From: Formicarius rufipectus | Taxonomy: Eukaryota; Chordata; Aves; Passeriformes; Formicariidae | Assembly (NCBI GenBank): GCA_013399695.1 | Contig: VXAU01000197.1 | Coordinates: forward strand, 3,932,557-3,996,556 | Direction of reading: 5' to 3' | Length of the DNA: 64,000 nt | In this document: piece by piece, positions 1 to 12,490 of the stretch | Numbering within the stretch: position 1 is the first letter of the stretch | Layout of the letters: the number at the start of each line of letters is the position of its first letter | The notes under the pieces: model-generated | The model's database searches: none | What the model was told of the DNA's origin: nothing | Seen by the model: the letters and a program-made list of their open reading frames with translations, nothing else | Made by a program: the position numbers and the translations under genes

Positions 1-2491
1 GTTGTTCCTAATTCCAGCAGCATCCAGGGTGGTTAACAGATCTGCTGCTGCCGTGGGATCTGAGGTCGGTGATTCCTTCACTTCAGAATCCTCACAGAAT
101 CCCAGACTAGAACAGGTCCCTTCTCGAGACACACAGTGGGCTTAGGGCTGGTGTACCCCCTGTTCTGCAGCCTCCTTGTAGTTATTTGTCTCTGCCTTGC
201 ATAATTTCAGGCTGGATTCAGTTATCCCAGAGACGAATCTCGCTCCAACACCTCGGGTTAAGCGCGGGTGATTAAAGGTGACTCCACCTCCCCCGAGTCA
301 TTTCTAAGTGACTTATAGAGCTAATAATGGCCTCATCCTTTTGTACCTTGGTACACAGCTTGTGTTCTGGAGTCTTTTATAGCTCAAATGAGCTGCTTTT
401 GCTTATTTATTTCCCTCCTCATTCATTTTTAATGGTTAGAAGAGACTCCCCCATTCTTCTTCTGACAGCAGTGATTTAGGCAGGACTCATTATCATAACT
501 TACGTTACTAAATATCCCCATTTATGCCGGTAGACCAAGGAAAATGTGTGCAGTGCTAAATCAGAAGAGATCCCATGAGCTTGCCAAGGTGGCAGGGCTG
601 TGTTTGAAGTGTATATTATATACAGAGAGTGCTTGTATGGGGGGCAGGATCTTTTACAGGAACATGGATGGGGGACAGAGTCAGAGAGTGTTTCTGAAAT
701 ACAGATTTTATGTGCGAATATCAGAGACTTACTTTCCTAATTGGCCACCCTTGAAATGTCTAGACCTGAACTGCTCAAGATACATCTTATTTCCAAAGAC
801 TTATTAGCTGTGACTTCGTAAGAGTTCCAACAGAATTACTGTAGCAGAAAAGCAGTTTCCTATGGGGGTTTTACTGTTGTCCCATGGGAATTTAATAATG
901 ATAATGAGATGGGGAAAGACTCTTACAGCTATTTCCAGGAGCTAGTGAAATGCAGGGTACCTCTTCTGGGAGTTATGATGTACATTCCCCTTTCCCTCCC
1001 TTCCATTATATCTTTGGATTCTATTCAGCTCAAAGCTAACACAGAGTTTATGGGACCAAAGGAATATTCAGTCTCACAAATTCATATCTCCCGTAGACAG
1101 TCCCTGCAAAAGGATAATGGGAAAAGCAGTAAAATCCTTTCAGGAATAGATGGGAATGGTCTTCACTGGAGAACTGGATGCAGGTGATTGATGTGATAGG
1201 GATTGTGTGTGATTTGTGAGGGGCCTTCCTGCTGCGTTCCATGTTTTTCCCAGACTGGCTGAAGTCCTGCTACTAAAAGGCTTCCAAAAGTTTAGTGTTT
1301 TCTTTCACTCTGAAATAAAAGAAGAGAAATTAATAAAAACTAATTTCTCTTGCTTGTGATAACACCTTAAGGGCATACAGAAGGTGAGGAGTTTTAAAGG
1401 TCAGAGATTGCTCCTTTTCAAACAGCACAAGAAGGCTTTTAAAGTAACCATTAAAAAAAGGTGACTCAGACAACCAATGCTCCCTCCTTTTTTGATTAAA
1501 ATTTGTTTGCAAGGAAGCAGCTCTGTGTTAAACAGAGCATCCTGTTAAACAGGGCTGCTGTGTTAACAGCAGCATCCCCTGCACAGTTGCAAGGCTACCA
1601 GCTGAGTTTTGAGTTCAGTGTTGGGGTACCAAATGTACAGAGCTGCACATGTTCCTGGGGACTGTGTATTTACAGCGAGGACTGATGGCAGGGAGCAGCA
1701 GTGATTTAACTCTATTCCCTTTTCTGACAATAGGACTGGGGGTTTGAATCCAGTGCAATGCAGAGCACATCTGAAATATCCCACGCTGCACATTTAATGG
1801 CACTGATGACTGAACTCGACATCCAGCTTGCCAGAAGCTGCTTGTTTGGTACAGACATGGTGCACTTGGAAATGTCATTCCTGATTCTGTGCTGTGCTGG
1901 CAGTAAGGGGCAGATCTGTGCCCTCGGTGCCCTGGTGCACAGTGATTAGATGTGTGTGTGTGACTCAGAGGAAGCTGTCTTAGCTGTTCGCTGATGTCAA
2001 GAAAAGGAAGTGGACCTGCAGGAACCAAAAGAAACCCAAAGCACTTTTATAACCTACTAAGTTCATGCCCCCAAAAAAGTCATTCAAACCTCAGTTCCCT
2101 CAAGAGATAAAAGTACACTGTACTGAGAGGATTTCTGGAGTATCTTGTGAACACTAAGTACAGCCTCCCTTAATTAATGGAAGTCAGCTCAGTGTAGTTG
2201 TGTGAAAAGCTCCAGTGACACAAAGCCCAGAAAGGCTTTAGCAAGAGAACACAGCACCAGAAGGGTTTAATGGCATTATAATGTCCTCGAATTCCAGTGG
2301 CCACAACGCAGAGATGTGTTCCAGCAGTACATTAGCAGTGGGGAAAAAAAAAAAATCTACTCTTTCTCTCAAGCCCGTGTCACCTTTACTGCACGCTGGA
2401 GTTGCTACCCTTGAGATGTTGAAACTCAAAGGCAGGAGGGAGGGAAAAGAAGAGATGGGTCGGAGTCCCTGGATTTTGGAAAGAGAACCAA

Positions 2492-2566
2492 CTGTGCTTC
2501 TCCACAAATCACTGCTTTGGGTGTCCCCACAGATCACCGTGTTGGGTCTCCCCACAGATCACCACC
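2492..2566. repeat. Short 25-bp tandem repeat, about 3 copies
   Basis: Two adjacent 25-bp units at 2517-2541 and 2542-2566 share the core TCCCCACAGATCACC. A degenerate third unit (TCTCCACAAATCACT core) lies directly before them. Each unit contains CCCCACAG, which resembles a splice acceptor, but no exon follows. The repeat lies within the TMEM132D intron, 160 bp before the 13-bp minisatellite. Confidence 0.75.
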
Positions 2567-2639
2567 TTGCTCCAGCTCCTTTGTGTCTCCTATTGCATTT
2601 TAAAACAGACTGGTGGAATCTCCCTGTTTCGTGACCAAG

Positions 2640-3260
2640 CTGTTGCCTGCCCGGGGTCCCCCCAGCCGTGCCCTGCCAGGGAGCTGTTTCTGTTCGAGCA
2701 CAGCCCCTCTGCTGCTCGCACGCCGGGGGGATGCTCCGGGGGGATTCTCCGCGGGGATGCTCTGGGGAGATGCTCCACGGGGATGCTCCAAGGGGATGCT
2801 CCGCGGGGATGCTCTGGGGGGATGCCTCGCGGGGATGCTCCGCGGCTCCCTCGCGCGTTCGGTGCGCTGGAGGCAGAGCCATCTCTGCCGTGAGAGGCGA
2901 GGCGTGCCAAGAACTGTGGGGCGGGTGGTTAAAGGCGAGTGGTTAAAGACTGTCCCTACGAATTAACGCCGAGGAAAAGGAGCTCCTTGATGGACCAGCG
3001 CAGATCGGAACGGGGCCGCGCGGGCTCGGAAGGGGCAGTGGCAGCCGGAGCCTCTCTGTGCCGTTCCCATCAAGGCGAGCCGAGCGAGGGGACACGCGGT
3101 GGCCGCTCCGCCGTGGGGACAGCACAGCTGTCGAGCCGCCTGACGGGCCTCCCCTCGTGTGCCTGTTTGTCCTGCAGAGGCTCAGCCGAGCCCCATCAAA
3201 CTCGTTTCGCAAGATACTCGCTCTTTTCCAACAAACAGCTCAGAAAATACAGTCTCAGAA
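2640..3260. promoter_or_regulatory. CpG-rich patch, candidate internal promoter/CpG island
   Basis: The sequence between about 2640 and 3260 is clearly richer in G+C and CG dinucleotides than the AT-rich intron around it. By eye, about 20 CG dinucleotides fall within 3001-3150 alone. In warm-blooded vertebrates such unmethylated-looking patches often mark promoters, so an alternative start for a short TMEM132D transcript, or a noncoding RNA, is possible. I see no clear first exon with a good ATG and splice donor leading into the TMEM132D frame. The minisatellite inflates part of the CG content. The promoter role is inference. Confidence 0.4.
2727..2843. repeat. Minisatellite, 13-bp unit, 9 copies
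   Basis: Nine head-to-tail 13-bp units fill exactly 117 bp, with consensus GGGGATGCTCCGC and variation mainly in the last two or three bases. Because 13 is not a multiple of three, the array rotates through all frames and keeps several frames open on both strands. The repetitive Pro/Gly/Ser-rich translations are therefore a by-product and not a gene. A run of four G every 13 bases also gives the + strand some potential for long-loop G-quadruplex structure. The array lies in the CpG-rich intronic patch. Confidence 0.93.
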
Positions 3261-6200
3261 GAGAAGGAGCTCGATTTTTCTTCTTTGCCTGCGTCTTTGT
3301 AGTCCTTCGCTTGTGCTGGAAGATGAATGGTTCGGATGTGCCTGCAGCAACACGGGCATGGCTAATCTGCCTGTCTATTGATGACCTGTTTCTGAATGTG
3401 CTGGGCTGATTTATGAAAATGTACTGTACTCTGCCCCATGGTTTGATGTTGCTCTGTTAGGACTGCATGCAAACTGCAGCAGAACAGTGATGCTTATTCA
3501 TTCAAACAGTGAAGGGCTGGCTGGGAACTGAATGAGCTCATAGTTGCTGTCAACTTCACTTAGAGCAAGGGAAACAGGCACAAGTGGGTATCCCAAGCAT
3601 AGTAATTTTTTTCCTGATCATCAGTTTGTTTTACAAATAATAATCTTGATAGCAGAAGGTTATGGTATTTATTTAATCATACATGTAGTAGGTTTTTAAG
3701 GATGAATTCTTTTTTTAACTCGCTTTCTGCAGTAAACCCTGGTAGAGTTGGAATTGAGGTCTGTTTGCCTGCCAAATTTTCTTTCTCTTGTTATTGCTTG
3801 AGCATTAGTGCATTTAAAATCAGAGAGTCTGAGTCTCATCTCTTGCTATCATAATTCAGCAGTTATCTCCATGGCTGGAGAGAGCCTCAGTTGTGTTCAA
3901 GCCCCTGTGTGTTGAACTGCTTTTCACATGTTAACAGACTAATAAAAACAGCAACAAAATCCCACCTGTGCTGTCTTACGTGTGCTTCAAAAGCCACTGT
4001 TCAGGCAGTGTAGCCTTACCCTGGTGGGAGGATGTTTGGAGGTCCCCTGCCAGCAGCCCTGTTGAAGTGCTGAACAGGGGACATGCAGGGGACATGCAGG
4101 GGAGGTCTGCTGGGGAGCAGGGCTCCAGCACCTCCACACAGTGGTTTGGACTCATCCCTCGACTCTGATTTGCAGCACTGAATTTTACCTGTTGCCTTCA
4201 ATCGCTGGAAAGTGTTTTCAGTCCTGGGTCTGAACAACCCATGGGGATGTTTAATTGCCTAATGTGTTAATTAGGTGAGATTCATGAATGTAGGTGTTGG
4301 TAGCAGGAACCAGAGGTGGTGAGGAAGTCACACAAAGCTGTTACCCATGTGCCACTCAAAAAAATCTTTGTCTTCAGCCCATTCTCTTGTGCCTGAGGTC
4401 CAACCTGCAGAGCACAAGGGCAAGGGCAGGACCTCTGGGCTGTCATCTCCTGAGGTGAGTGTGACCTTGGGGCCACTCTGTCTTCAGCTTTATCTGTTGC
4501 TTTTCCAGTGGAAATCAGCATTTTGAGGCTCTGCCCAGTTTCTCTTCTCACTAGTGTCTCAGGGGAAAGAGGAAAGGCAGAAAGCAGCAGACAAAGCTGA
4601 TTAGCACATAGGAGGGTTGTCTGGTGTGAGAACAGCACTTAAAGTACAAAAAGGCAACAGGGATGAGCACAGTGCCAGCAAGGAGCAGATGATTTCCACT
4701 TACAGAAGCAAGGTGGGAGAAGGAGCAGATGTACCAGGCACTGCCTGAAGGTCTTCTCACTTCCTGCCTGTCGGACAGGCTATTAGACATTGCAGGTAGG
4801 AAGTATGATGTAGTTCTTGCCCTGAAAATATCACACTCACATTATCATGCCTTCTGAAAGGATGCAAGAATAATGTCTGCTCTTCTGCTGCTGCCCAGAC
4901 ATGCTGCTCCCAGAAGGGCAATGTGCTTTTGCCTCCAGCCTTCCCTATAGCCGTTTCTACAGGCTCATGTGAAGCTTCTCCCTGAGTTTTGCCAAGTCTC
5001 ATCTCCCTCAGCTCAGGCCAGTTTGGATCAGCACTGTGATGAAGTGGATGTAACACCAGTGCCAGAGGCCCCAGCCAGAGCTGGGATGTGTCTGTGCTCA
5101 GCTCCTGCTGTGAGGTCCTTTCCTGGTGTTTTGTACCCCCACGTTTGGAGGGTTTTTTTGACAGCAACTACCTCGTCTTGCTGTGCAGCACAGTGAAGTT
5201 GGATCCTGACAGGAGCTGTTAACAGCTGGTGTAAAACAGGCTAACATGAGACTATCCCAAAAAACATAAATGTGCCTGTAAACAAACTCTGTACCTTCCT
5301 GCTGAAACCAACAGAAACTGTAACATTTTGACCTTAAAACAGACAAGGGAGACATTGCAAGAGCCACGATAACCTTTTCTGGTACATTACCTAGACTCGG
5401 ACAAGCAGGGATGGAAATGGATTTGCTGTGGATCTGTCTGTGAGGGGGTTGTTGTTGTTTAAAGATAATAGTATTAGAAATACAAATTATCCTAAAAAGC
5501 TGGTGATATTTAAATATGATTTAAATTCATTTAGCATTTAAACAGAAAAGGAGAAAATGGCATTAAATTCAGATAAGGAATTCAGGATAAGACTATACAT
5601 GCTGGAGTGAAAAATATTAAATGAATTGGTGGTCTGGCTGGTAATGGATTGTGGAAAGAGTTCAGGGTTTTAATAGATCATTCCTTCAGATCATCAGCAT
5701 GGCAAAGTGGTAGTTAATAAATTATTTGATGTGTACATCTACTCATATATTTTAACTAACTGTAATGAGCAGGTCCTGTCAGCTCACCTAGATCCTCGCA
5801 ATAGCTGCTAAATCACTTGAGTGAGATTTACTAACTCTCTGCAATATTGATGTCCAGAGCTGCAGGTAATAAATAAAGTGACATCAGGACTAGCTTGAGC
5901 TTCTCCTCAAGTGTTGTGTAAGGCCTCTGTCAGGCTTGCAGCAGGAATAAAGCTGTGATTAGTTTTTGGTTGTGACCACCCCATGCCATGGTATCTGTAA
6001 CAAAACTCCAAGAATCCTCTGTCTCAGTTTGAGATTGACAACAGAAATTTGTCCCTGCTCAATTCTGTATTCAGGCAGTTCCCTGTTCCTCCCCAGGGAT
6101 ATTTGGTATTCCTTGGGCTGCACACAAGGTAGAGCAGGAGGATTGGAGAATCTGACTGAGCTTTGGGGAGAGGAGAAATTATACTAGGACTATCCTACTC

Positions 6201-6475
6201 TTTGAGTGGCAATTTAGGACCAAATAAAGCCGTTCTCTTTTATTATACTAGAAATGTTTATGGCGGAAGGAGCCAGCTTGTTAAAACAATGCTGAATTAA
6301 GGCTATTAAGGGCACACCAGGCACCTTCCTTGTTATTCCTGGTTGTTCCCTGAACCTGGAGCTAGCTAGAACCTAGATCCTTTCTTTTCTTCCCACTCAC
6401 TTTTACAGCCTGTGGTATACTTTCTAATTTGTGAAGAGGCTCATTAATTTTTTTTTTCTTTCTCCTATTTTTCAG

Positions 6476-6681
6476 GTTTCTGACAGATGTGACTATGTCT
6501 TTGTCAATGGGAAGGAAATGAAAGGCAAAGTGAATGTCATAGTTAATTTTACTTACCAGCATCTGAGTGCCCCTTTAGAAATGACAGTCTGGGTTCCTCG
6601 TCTCCCGCTGCAGATAGAGGTCTCTGACACAGAACTAAATCAGATCAAGGGGTGGAGAGTCCCCATCATCTCTAATAAGAG
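6476..6681 (+). CDS. TMEM132D: TMEM132D internal coding exon (fourth from last)
   Basis: This exon encodes 68 whole codons plus two bases of a split Arg codon. It is read from GTT after a pyrimidine-rich acceptor ending TTTTTCAG, and ends before the donor GTAGGT. The peptide contains VSDRCDYVFVNGKEMKGKVN and ends in WRVPIISNK, which matches my memory of the TMEM132D ectodomain closely. It belongs to the extracellular region of this family, built from cohesin-like and Ig-like modules, and carries an N-F-T glycosylation sequon. The two leftover bases (AG) join the first G of the next exon to make Arg. By comparison with the nine-exon human gene this should be exon 6. Paralogs B and C are the main alternatives; the downstream exons and the GLT1D1 neighbour favour D. 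Confidence 0.93.
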
Positions 6682-7767
6682 GTAGGTTTCATTAAAGTAT
6701 GTTCATTCTGGGCTGTGCACTTGCCAGAGACCTGTCAGAGCCAGTGGATCTGAACATGCTCATTTGGCCTTAATGCAATTCCTCTGTAAATTTGAAGGTC
6801 ACCGGACATTTATTCAATAGGCTCCTACACTGGACTTACGAAGGAAATGGAAAGTGCAGGTTGCATGATCCTGCATTGGAAATCAATTTCCTTTTATAGC
6901 ACTAATGACTGAGGTGGGAAGAGCCAATTGGTCAAGTTAGGCAGGATCAGGCATGAGGCAGCAAGAAGACATCAGCCAGAACCAGCCCTGGCAGGGTTGG
7001 TCAGTCTCCAGCCCCTATTCACAGGTCCTGGCAGTTAATGTATTCATTGTTAATTGTCACAATTAGTACACAGCTGTTTCATACGCTGTAGGGTCCAGCA
7101 GCACTGAGCAGTGTCCCAGAGTCAGGACACTCTTCCACGAGGGCTTTAAGATGCTGTCTGTACCCACAGGTCAGTGGCATGTGGATGAAAGGACAGAAGA
7201 TGGATGTGAGCAGGTCAAAACTGTTTGCATCTGTTGTCAGTGCTATTAAGAACAAGAAGAACAAATTGATAAAGTGGGTACTTTGTATTCCCACCTACCT
7301 ATGAAGACGTTACCAGGTTCTTGTTGGTATGACAGCAAAGAGATTTTGGTGGAGATGCGATTTCAGCCTGAACAACATACAGAGAGGGATGTGTGTGTAG
7401 GTGCAGAGGAGATTTCCATGGCAACACAAAGGTGTTTATGAAAGATCCAGAAAGAAAAGTGGGAAGGTCCTGAAAGTAAGGGCTTGACATGGAAAATAGT
7501 GGGAGATCCTTGGAGAGGACAGTGTGGCAGGGAAGCTAGCAGACCAGTTGGTGATTTCTGCTGCTGTTTTGGAAGTCTGGGCAGCCTCAAGTTCTCAGCT
7601 GAGAATCAGGAAAACAGGATAAAAGTGGGAGAACCTGACTGACTTCAGAAACGCACTGAAGGACGCAGCTTGGTCCAGCTGCAGACGTATGTCAGCAACA
7701 GCTCTCCTGTTTCAAGCTCTCCCCAACACCAGTTGAAACTGATGTTTTGTTCTCGGTGTCCTGCCAG
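6682..7767 (+). other. TMEM132D: TMEM132D intron
   Basis: A 1.09-kb intron starts with GTAGGT and ends with CTGCCAG. I see nothing in it beyond ordinary unique sequence. The open frames at its right end run into the next exon and are not separate genes. Confidence 0.88.
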
Positions 7768-8041
7768 GCCAGCCAGAGACAGCGATGACGAGGAAGAGGA
7801 TGAGCGCAAGGGGAGAGGCTGCACCCTGCAGTACCAACACGCCATGGTGCGAGTCCTCACGCAGTTCGTGGCTGAAGCCTCAGAGCCTGGGGGGCACACG
7901 AGCTTTCTGCTGGGATCTGACTGGCAGATTGACATCACAGACCTGGTGAGGGATTTCATGCAGGTGGAGGAGCCACGAATCGCCAGGCTGCAGGACGGGC
8001 AGGTTCTGATCGGGCTGGAGCTTGGAATGACAACCATTCAG
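7768..8041 (+). CDS. TMEM132D: TMEM132D internal coding exon (third from last)
   Basis: The exon is 274 nt: one base completing the split Arg, then 91 codons. It starts after CTGCCAG and ends CAG before donor GTAGGG, leaving phase 0. Its translation begins with the acidic stretch PARDSDDEEEDERKGRG. The conserved segments CTLQYQHAMVRVLTQFVAEA, LLGSDWQIDITDLVRDFM and LGMTTIQ follow, all diagnostic of the TMEM132 ectodomain and closest to TMEM132D as I recall it. The acidic run probably forms a flexible linker between Ig-like modules. No frameshift or premature stop is present. By inference it corresponds to human exon 7. Confidence 0.95.
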
Positions 8042-9452
8042 GTAGGGGCAGTGAGTTACTTGTTCCTTTTCCTCCACTGAGCCACCACCTTGGGAGGTGA
8101 GGTGCTGAAGAGGTGGTACAGCATTAACACCAGAAACTGGAGGCATGCATTTTTGAGTGGGACAGAATTACAGCAAGGATTGGAAGACACAGAAGAGATA
8201 GTTTTCTTTCCTTGTTTTGGGCCCCAAAGTAAAGTAGATGACAGTTTTATTTTATTTAGTCCAACCTGTATATTTGCAAAGCCTGTATATTTGCAGGCTT
8301 TTTCTGATTATTTTTGTCTAAGGCTGTTTTTGGACCTAGAGCAAGTATATAGGTTATCACAAGGTGTGCAGCTGGTGGAACAGCTCAGTCTTCTCAAAGC
8401 CTACAGGGACAGAGCAAAGGGTAAAGTGAAAATGTACTAGTGTTGGTTAAGGAACTGAGACTGGAATATTAATCCAATTAATTAAAAGGAAAATGAGAAA
8501 AGGAGAGAGAAAGATTAATTCAGTGACACTACAAAGTAGAAAACATGTTAACAAACACTGAAACAAGGAAAAAAATCTCTCTCCAGACATGCTCATCATG
8601 CCAAACTGACAAAGCAGAAAACAACCATCACACCTGTCGATACCAAGGTCATCAGGGCTGCAGAAATGGGATTTGAGATTTTGGGCTTTCTGCAAAATCT
8701 GTAAAGATTTTCTGAATTACTTCCTAAAGCTTTGGGACTTACAATGCTAAAAAAGAAAAAAAAAAAAGGCGCATAAAACTGTGGAAAGAAAAATTCAAGG
8801 GAAAAAGGCTGAGAGCAAGTTATATTTAAAGAATACCTCTTAGAAGCTGCTTCCAAAATACTCTGTACCCTGTATGGATCATTAAATTCAACTTGCTTGC
8901 TAATGAGCATCTCTGGATGTCATGTATCAGTGCACTGACCTCTGTGCATATTTTCTTAACCAAAACAAATTTCCTCTGTCTGTTTTATATACAATACCAT
9001 GAGAGGCTATTGTAGTAATGCATTAACCTTTCTTTCCATAGGATAGAATAAATGCCATTTATTGAATGAATTTTATTTAAATCTACAGATTGAATTGTAT
9101 TTATGCTACCTAAAAACGTGATCATTAATAAAATACATTTCACATAAAGATTACAGTTACAAGTGGTTAATACATGTAAAGCAGAGCTGATACTTGTTAG
9201 CATATGACAGAGGTGGATGGCACAGCTGATTACAATTACATTGCTGAAAGGTTTTGTAAGCCCCCTATTATTGCAGAAGAATTATAAAATGTGACTACCT
9301 ACTTTTAATCATATTTTAATAGTGTCTGTCTGCTAGGAGTGATCCTTCCCATTACCATAAATATCCCTTATCTGTGTTCCAGGAGCTCCATGGAGCTGTT
9401 GGATGTGGGGCTGTGCACAGTGGCTGTGGCTAACTTCAGTTTTTCTCTTCAG
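8042..9452 (+). other. TMEM132D: TMEM132D intron
   Basis: A 1.41-kb intron runs from GTAGGG to an acceptor with a pyrimidine run ending TTTTTCTCTTCAG. It is AT-rich, with an A-run near 8752-8768. No second gene or recognisable mobile element is seen. Confidence 0.88.
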
Positions 9453-9644
9453 ATATTGTCCCCCCTTTCTGATGCCATCTTGGCTGAGAAGACAGTGACA
9501 GTTCTGGATGAGAAGGTGACAATAACTGACCTGGGAGTGCAGCTGGTGACTGGACTGTCACTCTCTCTGCAGCTCAGCCCAGGAAGCAACAAGGCCATCT
9601 TTGCTACAGCAGTGGCACAAGAGCTGCTGCAGTCTCCAAAGCAG
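9453..9644 (+). CDS. TMEM132D: TMEM132D internal coding exon (second from last)
   Basis: This exon has exactly 64 codons (192 nt) in phase 0 at both ends. It follows the acceptor TCTTCAG, starts ILSPLSDAILAEKTVTVLDE and ends LLQSPKQ before donor GTACTG. It continues directly from the TTIQ end of the previous exon, as in the family. The sequence is a beta-rich extracellular Ig-like segment containing VTITDLGVQLVTGLSLSLQL. The divergence from human TMEM132D that I can recall is only a few conservative changes, so purifying selection is likely. By inference it is human exon 8. Confidence 0.95.
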
Positions 9645-12490
9645 GTACTGTTGCCAAAATATGTTGTGTTCAGCTGTGGAAGGACATTTCTCTGAGTCAC
9701 TACATCTGACATTACAAGCTCATGGCATCAAGCAGACTTTTATTAATAGTATGCTAGTAAAGCATTTTGTTCATGGAGACTTTTCTGAAGGCTACCAAGT
9801 GTCCTAACAGAACAACAAAGATCTCACCAAAATGGTACTGTGTTTAAGAAACCCTGGTCACCAAACATCCCATCTGTCATGGGTGCATCCCATAAATGAC
9901 ACAGGCAACTCAATGATGTTTCATAAGGGAGCAACAGCAGACCCCTTAAACACACACATACACACACACATTCCCCCTTTCTGTCCCATCCATCACAGGA
10001 GATACTGCCAACTACATTGCCAAGTTCAGTCTCCCACCACAGGTATCCAAACCAAGCCTTTAATTCCATCTTGATATGAGAAGGTGTTTTGCGTTATGCC
10101 AAACTCATCTTCCTTTAGTTATTTTCTGTGAGCACTTTAAGAAGTCAGGGAACATCCCTTTCATTCTGATTCATTACTTGAATATGAATCAGCATCATTG
10201 ACTCATTTCCTGATTCATGATTTCATAAACCATTTTTTTCCACCTTATTATTCTTAGTTCCTGTATTAGGGAACCAGCAGTTACCGAGGGCTTTTGAACA
10301 TTGCCATGTCCCCATCGGCCCCTGCTTCATGTTTGTCCTTGTGCTTCTGTATACTTTTGAAATTTAAACATTTTTCCAACCCAAATCCATCAGTCTGGGA
10401 CTTACATCAAGGATGCACTGGGCTCTTAACACTTGAGCATGTTCTGAGCTTTAAAGGTAAATGATCATGACACACACACTTGAAGTCTGGCCAACTGCTG
10501 AGCTGCTTTAATTCATCATGGGGTCTTATCCTTGGGATGCAGGATGAGAAATAACACAGGACTGCTGCCTTTAGAGGGTGATAAACAACAGGCTCCCATA
10601 GTCTTCCAGGAGTTAAGAAATCGATGCCAGGCAGCTAGAAATAGGGCCAGTGAGCCATCCATTGCTGACATGGGGAGTTAAACAAACTACCTTGAAATCA
10701 GCCCAAAAGCTAATTGATGGCATTTAATCCCACTCTGCTGCCCAACACTGGCGTTTCAGTTCCCAGAAATGGAGTGTGGACAGATCCCTCTCTGGGTGGA
10801 GGGGCACTGTCAGAACAGCATTAAGGCAGTAAGGAAAGTGCGTGTCCTCCACCCTTCAAGGGCTTGACTCTCTTTTGAAAGGCCTCTGATTCCCTCCATT
10901 GCTTAGGACATGGTTTTCAGAGCACAATCCCTCCAAGCAAAGCAATGCAAAATTATTAAATGATTATGCAGGTTTAAGCAACACAGCGGAAGGATGAGAG
11001 CTGACGACATAAATTCTATGTGGCCTTCAAGGAACATCCAAAGATTAATAAACACAAAGCAGGGATTTGTGGCAGTGTCAGCAAAGTCTTAGGGCTCTGT
11101 CCTGAACTAGAGGCAGAAGCAAAGCTCCCACTGAAGCAAAGGGGAGCTTTGTGACTGTAAGGATTTCAGAACCGGGCTGGTAGGTTATGCATGATATAAT
11201 CCCAGAAGACTGGAACCTTATTCTCCATGCTATGGACAGGTGAATGACTTTGTGCTAGGAACAGTTTAAAAGATAATCATATATATTCTCTATGCGTGTG
11301 TGGAGTTAGAATGTAAATACTGTCTGTTTGAAAACCTGCTTATTTGAAGAAACAGGACTTTTATTACAGTTTCTGCAAGTTATTCTGTTGGCTGGATCTG
11401 TCTCAGACTCTCAGAGCAGGGTGATCCCAACCCTCACAAGACAAGCTCATCTCATTTCAGACACCAAAGAACTCACTGATCAAGCCAGGAGTCTGTCTGC
11501 TGAGGGTTCTCAAGTGTCTCATAAGGTGCAAATATCCCAACTAAACCAGGGCAAGTCAGACCATCAGAAGCAGGAATAGGATTCCAGTAGAGCAACATGA
11601 ATTCTTTCTGTAAGTGATCAGTGTGTGAATGCGAAGATTTTTTTAAGGTAGCACAAGAGTTTTCAATAGCCATTTGAGAGTCCTTAGAGGATCTCATTTT
11701 CAGAAATGGGTGAGCACATGTTTTCTGAAAGGTAAGAACACTTGAAAATATTTCAAGCTAGAAACCAAAAGTGAAGGTTCCCAGGTATGCTGCACCATGA
11801 GGCACATTCTGTTACAGAATTAGCACTCAGGTCAGATCCATTTACATGCAGTGAGCCTCCGTGCATTCTGAAGTACACAGTCTGTGTTGCTGTGACACAG
11901 ATTAAACTTTATTATTGTCTTGCTTTTAATTGCTAACAAGCATGCAAATTGCCCTGGCCATTTCCTAAAGAAGCAACTGATTGGTTTCCTCTGCTTATAC
12001 AATCTGCTAATTTAATTTGAGAGACAAAAATCAAGGAGTGAAGGCATGGAGCCATGTATGGGCCTGCTTGCTGTATTAGGTATTTTTTAACATGTGTTGT
12101 GTGTAATAAGAGGAGACTTTGTATTTTAAGCAGTTTAGAAATAATGTAATTTTTTTTCATTTAAATATACAACAGTAAATGATCTCAGTCACTGGTAATG
12201 CTTTCTGACATGCAATTTATTATGGTGCTGAAGTAGATTCTGCAGAGCCCGGGGGATACAGCTCCTTTAAGTACCTTTGTGGAAACAAATCTTATTATCA
12301 ATGAGTGTTTTAGACTAGTATTTCTCTTCACATCTTGGCAAGGTATTAATTTTATTGCTTTCCCTATGTATTTCTTTTCTGGTTATGAATGGTATATGGC
12401 TCGTGGGAGGAAGAGGGAATAGACCAGGACAGACTGTATTTCCCTCAGTGTCTATTCTGAGTGTATGTATATTTGGTTTATATATTACAG
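9645..12490 (+). other. TMEM132D: TMEM132D last intron
   Basis: A 2.85-kb intron begins with GTACTG and ends with TATATTACAG, a weaker acceptor because its pyrimidine tract is interrupted by purines. It holds a short CA dinucleotide repeat near 9950-9970 and otherwise unremarkable AT-rich sequence. No coding exon or recognisable transposon is seen. Confidence 0.86.
9950..9970. repeat. Short (CA)n microsatellite
   Basis: A run of CA dinucleotides with a single T interruption, about 21 bp, lies inside the last TMEM132D intron. It is short enough to be stable. Confidence 0.8.

Larger units (their letters stand above)
1..6475 (+). other. TMEM132D: TMEM132D intron (3' part), no coding exon seen
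   Basis: This stretch lies upstream of the first recognisable TMEM132D exon and is read as the 3' part of the preceding intron, which begins outside the window. Open frames here are short, overlap on both strands and resemble no protein I know. It contains a three-copy short repeat near 2.5 kb, a 13-bp minisatellite and a CpG-rich patch (listed separately). The rest is ordinary AT-rich intron with short homopolymers. An unrecognised exon or a lineage-specific alternative first exon cannot be excluded. Confidence 0.7.

Noticed and set aside
2559..3409. Cluster of overlapping frames of 90-156 codons on both strands
   Set aside because: High G+C and the 13-bp repeat suppress stop codons in all frames. 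The peptides are low complexity and no splice structure links them to TMEM132D.
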